Below are positions 43,255 to 51,090 of a DNA stretch of 64,000 nt, piece after piece. The notes under the pieces are model-generated. The model was not told the origin of the DNA, ran no database searches, and was given only the letters and a program-made list of their open reading frames with translations. Each line of letters opens with the position of its first letter. Within the stretch, counting starts at the first letter, position 1. The stretch comes from UBA7662 sp036787895 (lineage in GTDB: Bacteria; Bacteroidota; Bacteroidia; UBA7662). The translations under genes were made by a program, and so were the position numbers. The stretch covers positions 1 through 64,000 of the forward strand of contig DAIQOK010000017.1 of NCBI GenBank assembly GCA_036787895.1. Reading direction: 5' to 3'.

Positions 43255-44054
43255 CCCGCGCAGAAATACATGCGCAGATGTTGGCGAAAAAATCCTTCCT
43301 CTGCGTCGGGCTCGACACCGATCCGGCCAAATTACCGGCCATACTTAATAATGAAAAGAATCCGGTGTTGTCATTTAACCAAGCCATCATCGAAGCTACC
43401 CAGGATTTAGCTGTCAGTTATAAACCCAACCTCGCTTTTTATGAAGCCCTTGGTCCAGGAGGCTGGGACACCCTGCAAGCTACCTTGGCCGCCATTCCTG
43501 CTGAAGTCTTTACAATAGCTGATGCTAAGCGCGGCGACATTGGCAACACAGCCGATGCATATGCCCGCACTTTTTTTCATACTTATCAGTTCGATAGCGT
43601 GACTATCAACCCCTATATGGGCAGCGATTCGGTGACGCCGTTTTTGCAATATCCGGGCAAATGGGCTATTGTATTGGGATTGACTTCTAATCAGGGGGCA
43701 AAAGACATTCAATACCTGGAAGCGGGTGGAGAGCGAGTTTATGAAGCTACCATGCGTCAGGTTGCCAATTGGGGCACGGCCGATAATACCATGTTTGTGG
43801 TGGGTGCCACCAGGCCTGAAGAACTTAAAAAAATACGACAGCACTATCCGGATCATTTTCTGCTCGTTCCCGGTGTGGGAGCGCAGGGCGGAAGTCTCGC
43901 TGATGTTTATAAAAATGGAGCGAACTCCTTGTGTGGACTGCTGGTGAATGCTTCGCGGAGTATATTGTATGCTTCATCCGGTGCCGATTTTGCGGAGGCT
44001 GCACGGGCGGAAGCTTTGCGGATGCAGTCGGAGATGGCCGCTTTGCTTGTTTAG
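43251..44054 (+). CDS. pyrF: Orotidine-5'-phosphate decarboxylase (type 2)
   Basis: A 267-residue OMP decarboxylase, last step of UMP synthesis. The catalytic D-x-K-x2-D motif is ADAKRGDIGNT (K93), and CVGLDTDPAKLP and FLLVPGVGAQGG are type 2 markers. ATG at 43251 overlaps the nfu stop; an upstream in-frame start lies inside nfu and is not supported. A short stretch of repeats separates it from the convergent ferredoxin reductase gene. Confidence 0.95.
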   Translation: MTRAEIHAQMLAKKSFLCVGLDTDPAKLPAILNNEKNPVLSFNQAIIEATQDLAVSYKPNLAFYEALGPGGWDTLQATLAAIPAEVFTIADAKRGDIGNTADAYARTFFHTYQFDSVTINPYMGSDSVTPFLQYPGKWAIVLGLTSNQGAKDIQYLEAGGERVYEATMRQVANWGTADNTMFVVGATRPEELKKIRQHYPDHFLLVPGVGAQGGSLADVYKNGANSLCGLLVNASRSILYASSGADFAEAARAEALRMQSEMAALLV

Positions 44055-44070
44055 GCATATCCAGATGGGC

Positions 44071-44110
44071 CGCGGATGACTCGGATTTTTATGATTATCG
44101 CGGATTTTTA
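44071..44110. repeat. Intergenic CGGATTTTTA repeat
   Basis: Two copies of CGGATTTTTA (44082-44091 and 44101-44110), each preceded by a related CGCGGAT/TCGCGGAT run, lie between the convergent pyrF and ferredoxin reductase genes. A similar GATTTACGCAGATT stretch is in the 7.5 kb repeat. Confidence 0.4.
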
Positions 44111-45127
44111 GGACAGCACTTCGAGCTTGAGTGAAGAGGTTGTTGGATAGGCGGTGCAGCTGAGTATCCAGCCGGCGGCGAGTTCGGCATCGGTGAGGAC
44201 TTCATTGATGCGGTGCGCTACCTCACCCGATTTTTTGTGTAAGATGCAGGTACCGCAAAAGCCGTTTTCGCAGCTGTAGTCGAGGTTTATGCCTGCTTTT
44301 TTAGCGCTGTTGAGCACGTTTTCCCCTTTTTGAGCTGTCCAGACCATCGTTTTATCACCGTTTTTATAATGGACTTCACATGTTACCGCCTCATCCAACA
44401 CACTTTTGCCGTTGAAAAACCGCTGGCCTTCGCTAGCGAAATTCTCCTGGTGTATTGAGGTTTCATGGATGCCCATAAATCCCAACGTAATCCGTGTGGT
44501 TCTCATGAAGGCAAAGGGGCCGCATAAAAAGTAGTGGGCTTCCTGCCACCTTGGCCAGCTATTAACCAATATTTCCAGACCCAGATTGCCTATTCTTTTG
44601 GGAATACCGGCGGTAGGCTGACTTTCAAACCAATGAATATACAAACGCTCCGGATATTGATGTTGCATAGTCAACAATTCAGCACCAAACCAAGCTGTTT
44701 CCTGGTTTTTGCAAGCGTAAACCAACCGCACCTTAACCGCATTTTCGCCCAGAGCCTGGCGAATCAAAGGTAAAACCGCCGTAATCCCTGAGCCTGCAGC
44801 TACAAAAACCAGCAGGGGTGGTAAGGCGGTTGGCAATACAAATCGCCCGTTGGGAGGCAGGCTTTCCAATACATCTCCTACCTTCACCTGTTCAATGATC
44901 CAACGCGAAGCCAAACCATTGGTCACCCTGGCCACTGCAATAGCCGGTGCCTCCTCCGGCAAGCTGCACAACGAATACGACCTCCTCACTTCCTGACCAG
45001 CTATGGGCAACAGCAGCGTGAGGTATTGGCCGGGCTGATGCGACCAGTTTACGGGGCGCTCGAACTGAATCAGTCGGCCGCTAGGGCCTATGGGCTGGAT
45101 GGAAGCTACTTTGAGTTGGAGGGGCAT
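44108..45127 (-). CDS. Ferredoxin--NADP reductase family protein with 2Fe-2S domain
   Basis: A 339-residue flavoprotein. The FAD domain has RRSYSLCSLPE, the NAD(P) domain GSGITAVLPLIRQ and the C-terminal plant-type ferredoxin domain with C-x4-C-x2-C and a distal Cys (CENGFCGTC ... SCTAYP). The order (FAD, NAD(P), 2Fe-2S) matches phenylacetyl-CoA epoxidase reductase (PaaE/HmpX-like) electron-transfer proteins. It may supply electrons to the nearby desaturase, but this is inference. Confidence 0.9.
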   Translation of the reverse strand: MPLQLKVASIQPIGPSGRLIQFERPVNWSHQPGQYLTLLLPIAGQEVRRSYSLCSLPEEAPAIAVARVTNGLASRWIIEQVKVGDVLESLPPNGRFVLPTALPPLLVFVAAGSGITAVLPLIRQALGENAVKVRLVYACKNQETAWFGAELLTMQHQYPERLYIHWFESQPTAGIPKRIGNLGLEILVNSWPRWQEAHYFLCGPFAFMRTTRITLGFMGIHETSIHQENFASEGQRFFNGKSVLDEAVTCEVHYKNGDKTMVWTAQKGENVLNSAKKAGINLDYSCENGFCGTCILHKKSGEVAHRINEVLTDAELAAGWILSCTAYPTTSSLKLEVLS

Positions 45128-45327
45128 GGTGGTTTTAAAGCGCTAAAGTTATCAGATTCTTAAATTGGCCAATTTTTAACATAGGGGATTTTAGTTTCAC
45201 AGAAGACGCTGTGAAACTCCTTTTGACATTGCGTTAATAAACTAAAACCCAAGTTCATCCCGTCGGGCCTGACTGGATTTAGCTCCTCGTTCCTTGTCGC
45301 TGAATGGGGGGGTACGACCATATTCCC

Positions 45328-45362
45328 ACCCGGAGTCGCTGGGGCGTCTCCCCGGGTTTTTT
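45328..45362 (+). terminator. Terminator-like hairpin, plus strand, in the gap by tRNA-Pro
   Basis: ACCCGGAG (45328-45335) pairs with CTCCCCGGGT (one bulge) and is followed by six T. No plus-strand gene precedes it closely, so its role is unclear; it could block read-through. Confidence 0.45.
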
Positions 45363-45410
45363 GTTCGCTCCTTCGCTTGCAGGCTTTGGCCTGCAGACTT
45401 CGGATCAAAC

Positions 45411-45442
45411 AAAAAACCCGGGAGGCTATCGCCCCTCGGGTT
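45411..45442 (-). terminator. Terminator of tRNA-Pro
   Basis: On the minus strand AACCCGAGG pairs with CCTCCCGGGTT (two-base bulge), followed by a T-run (plus-strand A-tract 45411-45416). Confidence 0.65.
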
Positions 45443-45451
45443 TAAACATTG

Positions 45452-45526
45452 TCGGGGTGACTGGATTTGAACCAGCGACCACACGCCCCCCAGACGTGTA
45501 CGCTAACCGGACTGCGCTACACCCCG
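45452..45526 (-). tRNA. tRNA-Pro (GGG)
   Basis: The 75-nt minus-strand sequence folds as a tRNA: the acceptor CGGGGTG pairs with CACCCCG, D stem GCGC/GCGT, anticodon stem CACGT/GCGTG with loop CTGGGGG giving anticodon GGG, and T loop TTCAAAT. The discriminator base is A; CCA is not encoded. A consensus promoter lies 13 nt upstream. Confidence 0.93.
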
Positions 45527-45539
45527 AATTTTGTGCTTG

Positions 45540-45569
45540 CAAATATAGGCCGATGTGGGGAATTGTCAA
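45540..45569 (-). promoter_or_regulatory. -33/-7 promoter of tRNA-Pro
   Basis: On the minus strand, TTG (45567-45569), a 19-nt spacer and TATATTTG (45540-45547) fit the consensus; the box ends 13 nt before the tRNA. Confidence 0.75.
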
Positions 45570-45650
45570 GTATCGCGCAACTTTTATCCCGAACCGCGCA
45601 AAGTGAGTCCAAGCGCTTGGAAGCCAGCTTTTATGGTTTTAGCTTGAGCT

Positions 45651-46916
45651 ATGAATGAGTATTTTTTGCATTATGTGTGGCGGCACAGGCTCTTTGAAAC
45701 AGCCAGGATGTGCTGCGAAAACGGGGAAGAATTGGCCATACTTCATCCCGGTTTCTACAATCGCGATGCCGGCCCCGATTTTCAGGAAGCTTTATTACGT
45801 ATTGGCGATACCCGATGGATGGGCAGTGTGGAATTGCACCTGAAAAGCAGCGACTGGTTGGCCCATAACCACAGCAGCGATCCGGCATACAGTAATGTGA
45901 TTCTGCATGTAGTTTGGGAGCACGATACCGACATTGCTCGTGACGACCAAACGGTTTTGCCGGTGTTTAGCTTGCAGAGCCGGGTGTCGAGTGTGCTGGT
46001 GAAACGCTATAGCCTGTTGAGCTTCAGCCATGAACCTATTCCCTGTGCCCGCCATTGGAAAGGTCATTTTCCAACTGCAGCCTGGCAAATGCTGGAGCGA
46101 ACGGCAGTGGAAAGACTCGAAAAACGCACGGAAATCATACTGAAGCTGGTTGAAGACCGACAAGGAGACTGGGAAGCAGCCTGTTGGCTGTGGCTAGCAC
46201 GGGCCTTTGGGCAACGGGTGAACGCTGATGCTTTTGAACGACTAGCGACCAGTCTGCCATGGAAACTGGTCCAACGATTGGCTACTCAACCTTTCCAGCT
46301 CGAGGCGGCTCTTTTTGGTCAGGCAGGCTTTTTACATGTACCGAATAACCCATATCAGAAAAAGCTCCAGAAGGAGTACCGTTATCTCAGCATTAAATAT
46401 GATATGCAACCTGCTCTTGGCTTACAATGGAAACGCCTCAGGATGTATCCTGCCGCTTTCCCGCAAGTTCGTTTGACACAACTGTACCGATTGCTCAAAC
46501 AACACCCCCGACTCCTGGCCGATTTGTTAGAAGCTGAGGATGTGAAAGCACTGCGCCAATTATTCTCAGCACTCAATACTGAGGAGCATTCCCTGTGGCC
46601 AAATGGTGTAAGTCGCGCGCGTGGACCGGCCAAAGCTACACTGGATCGATGGCTAATAAATGCGGCCATACCTTTGGTATTTGCTTACGGACATTTTCAC
46701 CAATTGCCTGAACTGACTGAAAAAGCTATGCGTTGGCTGGAAAGTCTCACTGCCGAGAATAACCAGGTGACCCGGCAATATGATAATTTGGGACTAAAAC
46801 CGTTAAATGCCTTGCACAGTCAGGGAATTTTGGAGTTAAACGCAGTATATTGCAACGCCAAACGCTGTCTGGACTGTCTTATTGGCAACCATTGGTTATT
46901 GAAAGTACCCCCATGA
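45651..46916 (+). CDS. DUF2851 family protein
   Basis: A 421-residue member of the Bacteroidota family DUF2851. Conserved blocks include FLHYVWRHRLFET, ILHPGFYNRDAGPDFQEA, GSVELHLKSSDWLAH and YSNVILHVVWEHD, which resemble a PD-(D/E)xK nuclease-like core, followed by a helical region with a C-terminal CNAKRCLDCLIG motif. The function is not known. It overlaps a mini-PspC gene by 4 nt (ATGA). Confidence 0.85.
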   Translation: MNEYFLHYVWRHRLFETARMCCENGEELAILHPGFYNRDAGPDFQEALLRIGDTRWMGSVELHLKSSDWLAHNHSSDPAYSNVILHVVWEHDTDIARDDQTVLPVFSLQSRVSSVLVKRYSLLSFSHEPIPCARHWKGHFPTAAWQMLERTAVERLEKRTEIILKLVEDRQGDWEAACWLWLARAFGQRVNADAFERLATSLPWKLVQRLATQPFQLEAALFGQAGFLHVPNNPYQKKLQKEYRYLSIKYDMQPALGLQWKRLRMYPAAFPQVRLTQLYRLLKQHPRLLADLLEAEDVKALRQLFSALNTEEHSLWPNGVSRARGPAKATLDRWLINAAIPLVFAYGHFHQLPELTEKAMRWLESLTAENNQVTRQYDNLGLKPLNALHSQGILELNAVYCNAKRCLDCLIGNHWLLKVPP

Positions 46917-47146
46917 AAAAAATCGAAGTACTCACCAACGACCTCAAAGACTATTCTCAAGCACAATTATTTGGTGTTTGCAGCTACCTCGCTGATCGTT
47001 TTAATCTGTCGCTTGGGCGTGTCCGCAACGTCTTTATTTATCTCTCTTTTTTGTCTTTCGGCTCGCCATTGGTAATTTATCTCATCGTAGCTTTTTGGCT
47101 TGATTTTAAATCTTACATAAAACGAAAAAGCATCATTTGGGACTGA
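46913..47146 (+). CDS. Small PspC domain protein
   Basis: A 77-residue protein that is nothing but one PspC domain: QLFGVCSYLADRFNLS followed by VRNVFIYLSFLSFGSPLVI and a basic tail. It has one or two membrane segments. ATG at 46913 overlaps the DUF2851 stop; translation is probably coupled. PspC domains sense envelope state, but such a short one may have a different role. Confidence 0.8.
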   Translation: MKKIEVLTNDLKDYSQAQLFGVCSYLADRFNLSLGRVRNVFIYLSFLSFGSPLVIYLIVAFWLDFKSYIKRKSIIWD

Positions 47147-47163
47147 TGTGATAACAAGTTTTT

Positions 47164-48069
47164 ATGAAAATATTAATTACCGGCAGCCATGGATTATTGG
47201 GCCAGAAGTTGGTACATGCACTTCATACCGACCCTCAGGTAAGGTTGATTGCAACGGCCCGAGGTGAAAATCGTTTGAAATCGGTTAGTGGTTTTACCTA
47301 TGCAACGCTCGATATCCTGGACGAACAGGAAGTTCATCAGGTGATTAGTAGATACCGGCCTGATGTGGTCATTCACACAGCCGCCATGACCCAGGTAGAT
47401 GATTGTGAAGACCAACAAGAACTTTGCTGGGCGATGAATGTGACCGCTGTTGGCCATATCATTAAGGCTTGTACATTAGTAGGTGCACATTTGGTACATC
47501 TTTCCACCGATTTCATTTTTGATGGTATTTCCGGACCCTATTTGGAAACTGCTTCGCCTAATCCACTCAGCTTTTATGGTAAAAGCAAATTGGCCGCTGA
47601 AAAGCTGATACAGGAAAGCACTATAGGCTGGAGTATTCTCCGAACTGTGCTGGTATTTGGCGTGGTTGAAGATATGAGCCGCAGCAATATTGTTTTGTGG
47701 GCGAAAGCAGCCTTAGAAAAAAAACAGCAACTCAATATTGTCAACGATCAGTTCCGAACACCGACCTTGGCCGAAGACCTTGCACAAGGTTGTATACTGG
47801 CGGCCAAACAAAAAGCCCAAGGCATATACAATATCAGTGGGGCTGATTATATGTCGGTAGAGGAGTTGGTGCGCCGCGTTGCCCGTTATTTCGGGCTCGA
47901 CGAAAGTTATATTCATCCCGTGAGTTCGGCTGCGCTCAGCCAAAAAGCAGCGCGACCATTGGTTTCAGGCTTTATTATCGACAAAGCCAAAAACGATTTG
48001 GGCTATACACCTCACAGCTTTGAAGCGGGTATTGACCTGGTCATGCAACAATTTAATCCATCGAAATAA
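47164..48069 (+). CDS. SDR-family NAD(P)-dependent oxidoreductase (RfbD-like)
   Basis: A 301-residue extended short-chain dehydrogenase similar to dTDP-4-dehydrorhamnose reductase. The NAD(P) loop is ILITGSHGLLGQKLV; the family's VIHTAAMTQVDDCE, HLSTDFIFDG and SFYGKSKLAAEKLI (YxxxK) are present. The substrate is likely a nucleotide sugar, not proven. It follows the mini-PspC gene after 17 nt and precedes the Na+ symporter gene. Confidence 0.88.
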   Translation: MKILITGSHGLLGQKLVHALHTDPQVRLIATARGENRLKSVSGFTYATLDILDEQEVHQVISRYRPDVVIHTAAMTQVDDCEDQQELCWAMNVTAVGHIIKACTLVGAHLVHLSTDFIFDGISGPYLETASPNPLSFYGKSKLAAEKLIQESTIGWSILRTVLVFGVVEDMSRSNIVLWAKAALEKKQQLNIVNDQFRTPTLAEDLAQGCILAAKQKAQGIYNISGADYMSVEELVRRVARYFGLDESYIHPVSSAALSQKAARPLVSGFIIDKAKNDLGYTPHSFEAGIDLVMQQFNPSK

Positions 48070-48137
48070 GCGGAGTATTTGACTTTCCGGCTTAGGTGCT
48101 GTACTTTCAGCGCTTCGTTTATTTGCAAACTACATCT

Positions 48138-49967
48138 ATGTCAACTAATTCAGATTCGTGGGGAACGCGCGTTGGTTTGATTCTGGCTATGGCGGGTAAT
48201 GCTGTCGGCCTTGGGAACTTCCTGCGTTTTCCGGTTCAAGCTGTACAAAATGGGGGAGGAGCCTTTATTATTCCTTATCTCGTTTGTTTTTTATTGATGG
48301 GCATTCCGCTACTCTGGATAGAATGGTCGGTGGGTCGTTTTGGTGGCCGCTTTGGGAACCATTCCACGCCATTTATACTCGATAACATGACCAAACGCAA
48401 GTTTTGGAAGTACTTTGGGGTATTTGGCATCTTTACCAATATCGCTGTAGCCGCCTACTATTGCTATATAGAGTCGTGGACACTGTCGTATATGTACCAT
48501 TCACTCATGCAGACATTCAGTGGCATGAGTCAGACCGGCATCGCCAGCTTTTTCGATTCGTATACCGATATCGGTCATTCTACCACAGGTATACCTTACG
48601 AAGCTGTGATATTTTATATCATCTGTCTGGTACTGAATACCTGGATTTTATCTAAAGGTTTGAGTGGAGGAGTAGAGAAAGTTGCCAAAATAGGTATGCC
48701 CTTGTTAATCGCCTTTGGATTTTTGCTGGCATTAAAAGGCTGGACGTTAGGTGACAGTGGTGCAACTGCCGGCTGCACGGATTGTAACAGTTTTTTGGGG
48801 CTCGATTTCCTTTGGAAACCGGAGTTTAAGTCGTTGCTCGACCCGAAGGTTTGGCTGGCAGCTGCCGGTCAGATTTTCTTTACACTATCAGTGGGCATGG
48901 GTACCATACAATGTTATGCAGCTTACGTCAAAAAGAAAGATGATATTGCGTTGAATGCCATGTCGGCGGGCTGGATGAATGGATTTGTGGAGATTGTATT
49001 GGGTGCTTCTATTGTTATTCCAATCGCGGTAGGTTACCTCGGTCTCGACTGGGTAAAAGAAAATGCCGGCTTTTCGATGGCGTTTCAAACCATGCCTTAT
49101 CTCTTCCAGAAATGGGGTTTGTTCCTGGGTACAGCTGCCGGCTTTATGTGGTTTGGCTTGTTGTTCTTCGCGGGTATTACTTCTTCGCTGGCCATGGGTA
49201 CCCCCTGGATGGGCTTCATGCGCGATGAGTTCGGCTGGGATCTCAAAAAGGGCGCCTGGTCGTTCGGCTTTATTGTGCTCTTAATGGGTTTGCCCACAGT
49301 GCTTTTTTATCAGGAAGGCGTTTTTGGAGAATATGACTATTGGGCTGGAACCGTTTCACTGGTGGTTTTCGCCTTGGCAGAGACCATTCTTTTTTCGTGG
49401 ATATTCGGTATCAACAAAGGCTGGCAAGAGATAAATCTCGGCGCGGATATGCGCGTTCCCGGCATTTATAAGCCTGTTATAAAGTATATTACGCCATTAT
49501 TGCTGCTCATTGTCTTTTTGGCAGCCATGTTTACCCCCAAAGACAACGACTGGAAGCGCGCGTTCTCCGAAGGTTGGGAATTGGATGCCAGCTCCATCAT
49601 TGGTAATATCACCCATATGGGCATTGATGTTAATCGCGATTATTTTGCCGACTACTATGAATCAGGCGTAAGTGGACAGGTAAAACGCATTTATTCCGAA
49701 CGCAGTAAGGTCAAGGTTGAGATCAGTCAGGCCGGTTCCGAAACCAAAACGACCACTTACGAATTTCATCCTACCGACCATCAGTTACTTGTCAGGCAAG
49801 GCGATCAAGTGACCCGACTTGACCGGCTGGCAACGGGTTCTTTCATTAACAACATTTTTTACACCGATATGGCCAGGCTTTGGCTGATGTGTCTGTTTGG
49901 CTTTTTAGCTTTTATGGTACACCGGGCCACTAAACAGCGCAAATTAAGCGGAAGGGAAACATCATGA
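48138..49967 (+). CDS. Sodium-dependent (NSS/SNF) transporter
   Basis: A 609-residue LeuT-fold neurotransmitter:sodium symporter, probably importing an amino acid. Helix 1 carries the signature GLILAMAGNAVGLGNFLRFP, quoted only to its core, with the sodium-site region; helices 6 and 8 have FFTLSVGMGTIQ and FAGITSSLAMGTPW. About 12 membrane helices are visible, with a long extracellular or cytoplasmic segment at 495-575 that is unusual for the family. The next gene, a 47-residue single-span protein, overlaps its stop by 4 nt. Confidence 0.93.
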   Translation: MSTNSDSWGTRVGLILAMAGNAVGLGNFLRFPVQAVQNGGGAFIIPYLVCFLLMGIPLLWIEWSVGRFGGRFGNHSTPFILDNMTKRKFWKYFGVFGIFTNIAVAAYYCYIESWTLSYMYHSLMQTFSGMSQTGIASFFDSYTDIGHSTTGIPYEAVIFYIICLVLNTWILSKGLSGGVEKVAKIGMPLLIAFGFLLALKGWTLGDSGATAGCTDCNSFLGLDFLWKPEFKSLLDPKVWLAAAGQIFFTLSVGMGTIQCYAAYVKKKDDIALNAMSAGWMNGFVEIVLGASIVIPIAVGYLGLDWVKENAGFSMAFQTMPYLFQKWGLFLGTAAGFMWFGLLFFAGITSSLAMGTPWMGFMRDEFGWDLKKGAWSFGFIVLLMGLPTVLFYQEGVFGEYDYWAGTVSLVVFALAETILFSWIFGINKGWQEINLGADMRVPGIYKPVIKYITPLLLLIVFLAAMFTPKDNDWKRAFSEGWELDASSIIGNITHMGIDVNRDYFADYYESGVSGQVKRIYSERSKVKVEISQAGSETKTTTYEFHPTDHQLLVRQGDQVTRLDRLATGSFINNIFYTDMARLWLMCLFGFLAFMVHRATKQRKLSGRETS

Positions 49968-50107
49968 GCAACAGTGCATTTATCACCATGATTCTTGTCC
50001 AGGTGACAGTAACCATCATTACAGGCTACTTTTTTTATAAGGTACTAACTATACCTCCTCGCCCCGAACCGGATTCTTATTCCGAAAACGACGAGGATCC
50101 GCGCTAA
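49964..50107 (+). CDS. Small single-span protein, possible NSS transporter small subunit
   Basis: A 47-residue protein, MSNSAFITMILVQVTVTI at the start, with one membrane helix (about residues 5-27) and an acidic tail ending in YSENDEDPR. It overlaps the NSS transporter stop by ATGA, so the two are translated together. Some NSS transporters (MetP-type) need a tiny partner (MetS), and this context and topology fit an analogous companion; sequence identity to MetS is not evident. Confidence 0.65.
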   Translation: MSNSAFITMILVQVTVTIITGYFFYKVLTIPPRPEPDSYSENDEDPR

Positions 50108-50125
50108 GCTTTAAAAGGATGGGAG

Positions 50126-51001
50126 ATGGGCTATTGGCAGACTTTCTGGGTGCTGGGTAAAACCGAACGACAGGGTATACTTTTCCTGCTCGTTTGCATA
50201 TTACTGAGCCTGGGACTGCCTTCCTGGCTCAGTCCCGACCGTAAGCTCACCGACCAGCCCGACCTTGCTTTGTTGGCCGTGCTGGATAGTTTGAAAGCTG
50301 CTGAAACAAATACTCCTGCCTTCTCAGTAAAGCAATTTGAAACAAAAGCCCTTGTTCATTTGCAGCCGTTTGACCCGAACACCATCGATAAAAGTGGCTT
50401 GCTTTCCCTTGGCTTAAGCGAAAAAACGGCAGAAAGTTGGTTAAGGTTTCGTGAAAAGGGTGGTAAATTCAACAAGCCGGAAGATATACGCAAGTTATAC
50501 GCTTTGAGCCAGCTAGATAGGGATCGTTTATTGCCGTATGTTCAAATCAATGAAGCAGTAGAGGTGAAAAAGCCGCAGTCGCCGGAACGCATTGAAAAAC
50601 AAATTGTGCGTATTGATTTGAATTCGGCTGATTCGTTACGTTTGCTTACTGTTCCGGGCATAGGGCCGGGTTTTGCCAGCCGGATTTTGCAAGCCCGGGC
50701 ACGCTGGGGAGGCTGGTTCGAAATAACTCAATTATTGCAGATTTATGGGGTTGATAGCACACGACTCGCCGGCTGGGAACCCTACATTTCACTTCAACCT
50801 GATGCCGTAGTGAAACTTCAGTTGAATGAGGCTGATTTGAATTTGCTGGGGCGTCATCCATTGCTGGGATATGCCAAAGCCAAACGTATAGTAGCCTACA
50901 GAGAACAACACGGTCCCTTCCGGAGCTTGAAAGATTTATCCGCAGTTTACGGTATGGATAGTTCCACCCTGATTCAAATTGCTCCTTATCTGCAATGGTA
51001 A
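50126..51001 (+). CDS. Helix-hairpin-helix (ComEA-like) DNA-binding protein
   Basis: A 291-residue protein with an N-terminal membrane anchor (GILFLLVCILLSLGL) and three HhH regions: FDPNTIDKSGLLSLGLSE (about residue 90), IDLNSADSLRLLTVPGIGPG (160) and LNEADLNLLGRHPLLGYAKA (230), shown shortened. ComEA-type domains bind DNA; a role in uptake or repair is possible but unproven. It follows the small NSS companion by 18 nt. Confidence 0.85.
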   Translation: MGYWQTFWVLGKTERQGILFLLVCILLSLGLPSWLSPDRKLTDQPDLALLAVLDSLKAAETNTPAFSVKQFETKALVHLQPFDPNTIDKSGLLSLGLSEKTAESWLRFREKGGKFNKPEDIRKLYALSQLDRDRLLPYVQINEAVEVKKPQSPERIEKQIVRIDLNSADSLRLLTVPGIGPGFASRILQARARWGGWFEITQLLQIYGVDSTRLAGWEPYISLQPDAVVKLQLNEADLNLLGRHPLLGYAKAKRIVAYREQHGPFRSLKDLSAVYGMDSSTLIQIAPYLQW

Positions 51002-51026
51002 TAGCCGCAACTCATGGCTTTATCCC

Positions 51027-51034
51027 TAATTTTG
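51027..51034 (+). promoter_or_regulatory. Possible -7 box of the acyl-CoA dehydrogenase gene
   Basis: TAATTTTG lies 56 nt before the start; no -33 TTG at normal spacing, so it is only a candidate. Confidence 0.35.
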
Positions 51035-51090
51035 CCCACTTAAAAACAAAAGCAGGCTCAGTGGCCTTCTTAACATAAAAACTCATCTGT

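Larger units (their letters stand above)
45270..45468. repeat. Inverted and direct repeats beside tRNA-Pro
   Basis: The 324-nt gap between the reductase gene and tRNA-Pro has no gene. It contains perfect 15-nt inverted arms CCCGGGTTTTTTGTT (45351-45365) and AACAAAAAACCCGGG (45408-45422) around a GCAGGC-TTTG-GCCTGC hairpin (45379-45394). The 11-mer TGACTGGATTT, part of the tRNA 3' end (45458-45468), occurs again at 45270-45280 in a GTCGGG context, a possible degenerate duplicate. Confidence 0.6.

Noticed and set aside
45160..45408. Overlapping short frames in the gap before tRNA-Pro
   Set aside because: They span terminators and inverted repeats and have no start context or similarity.
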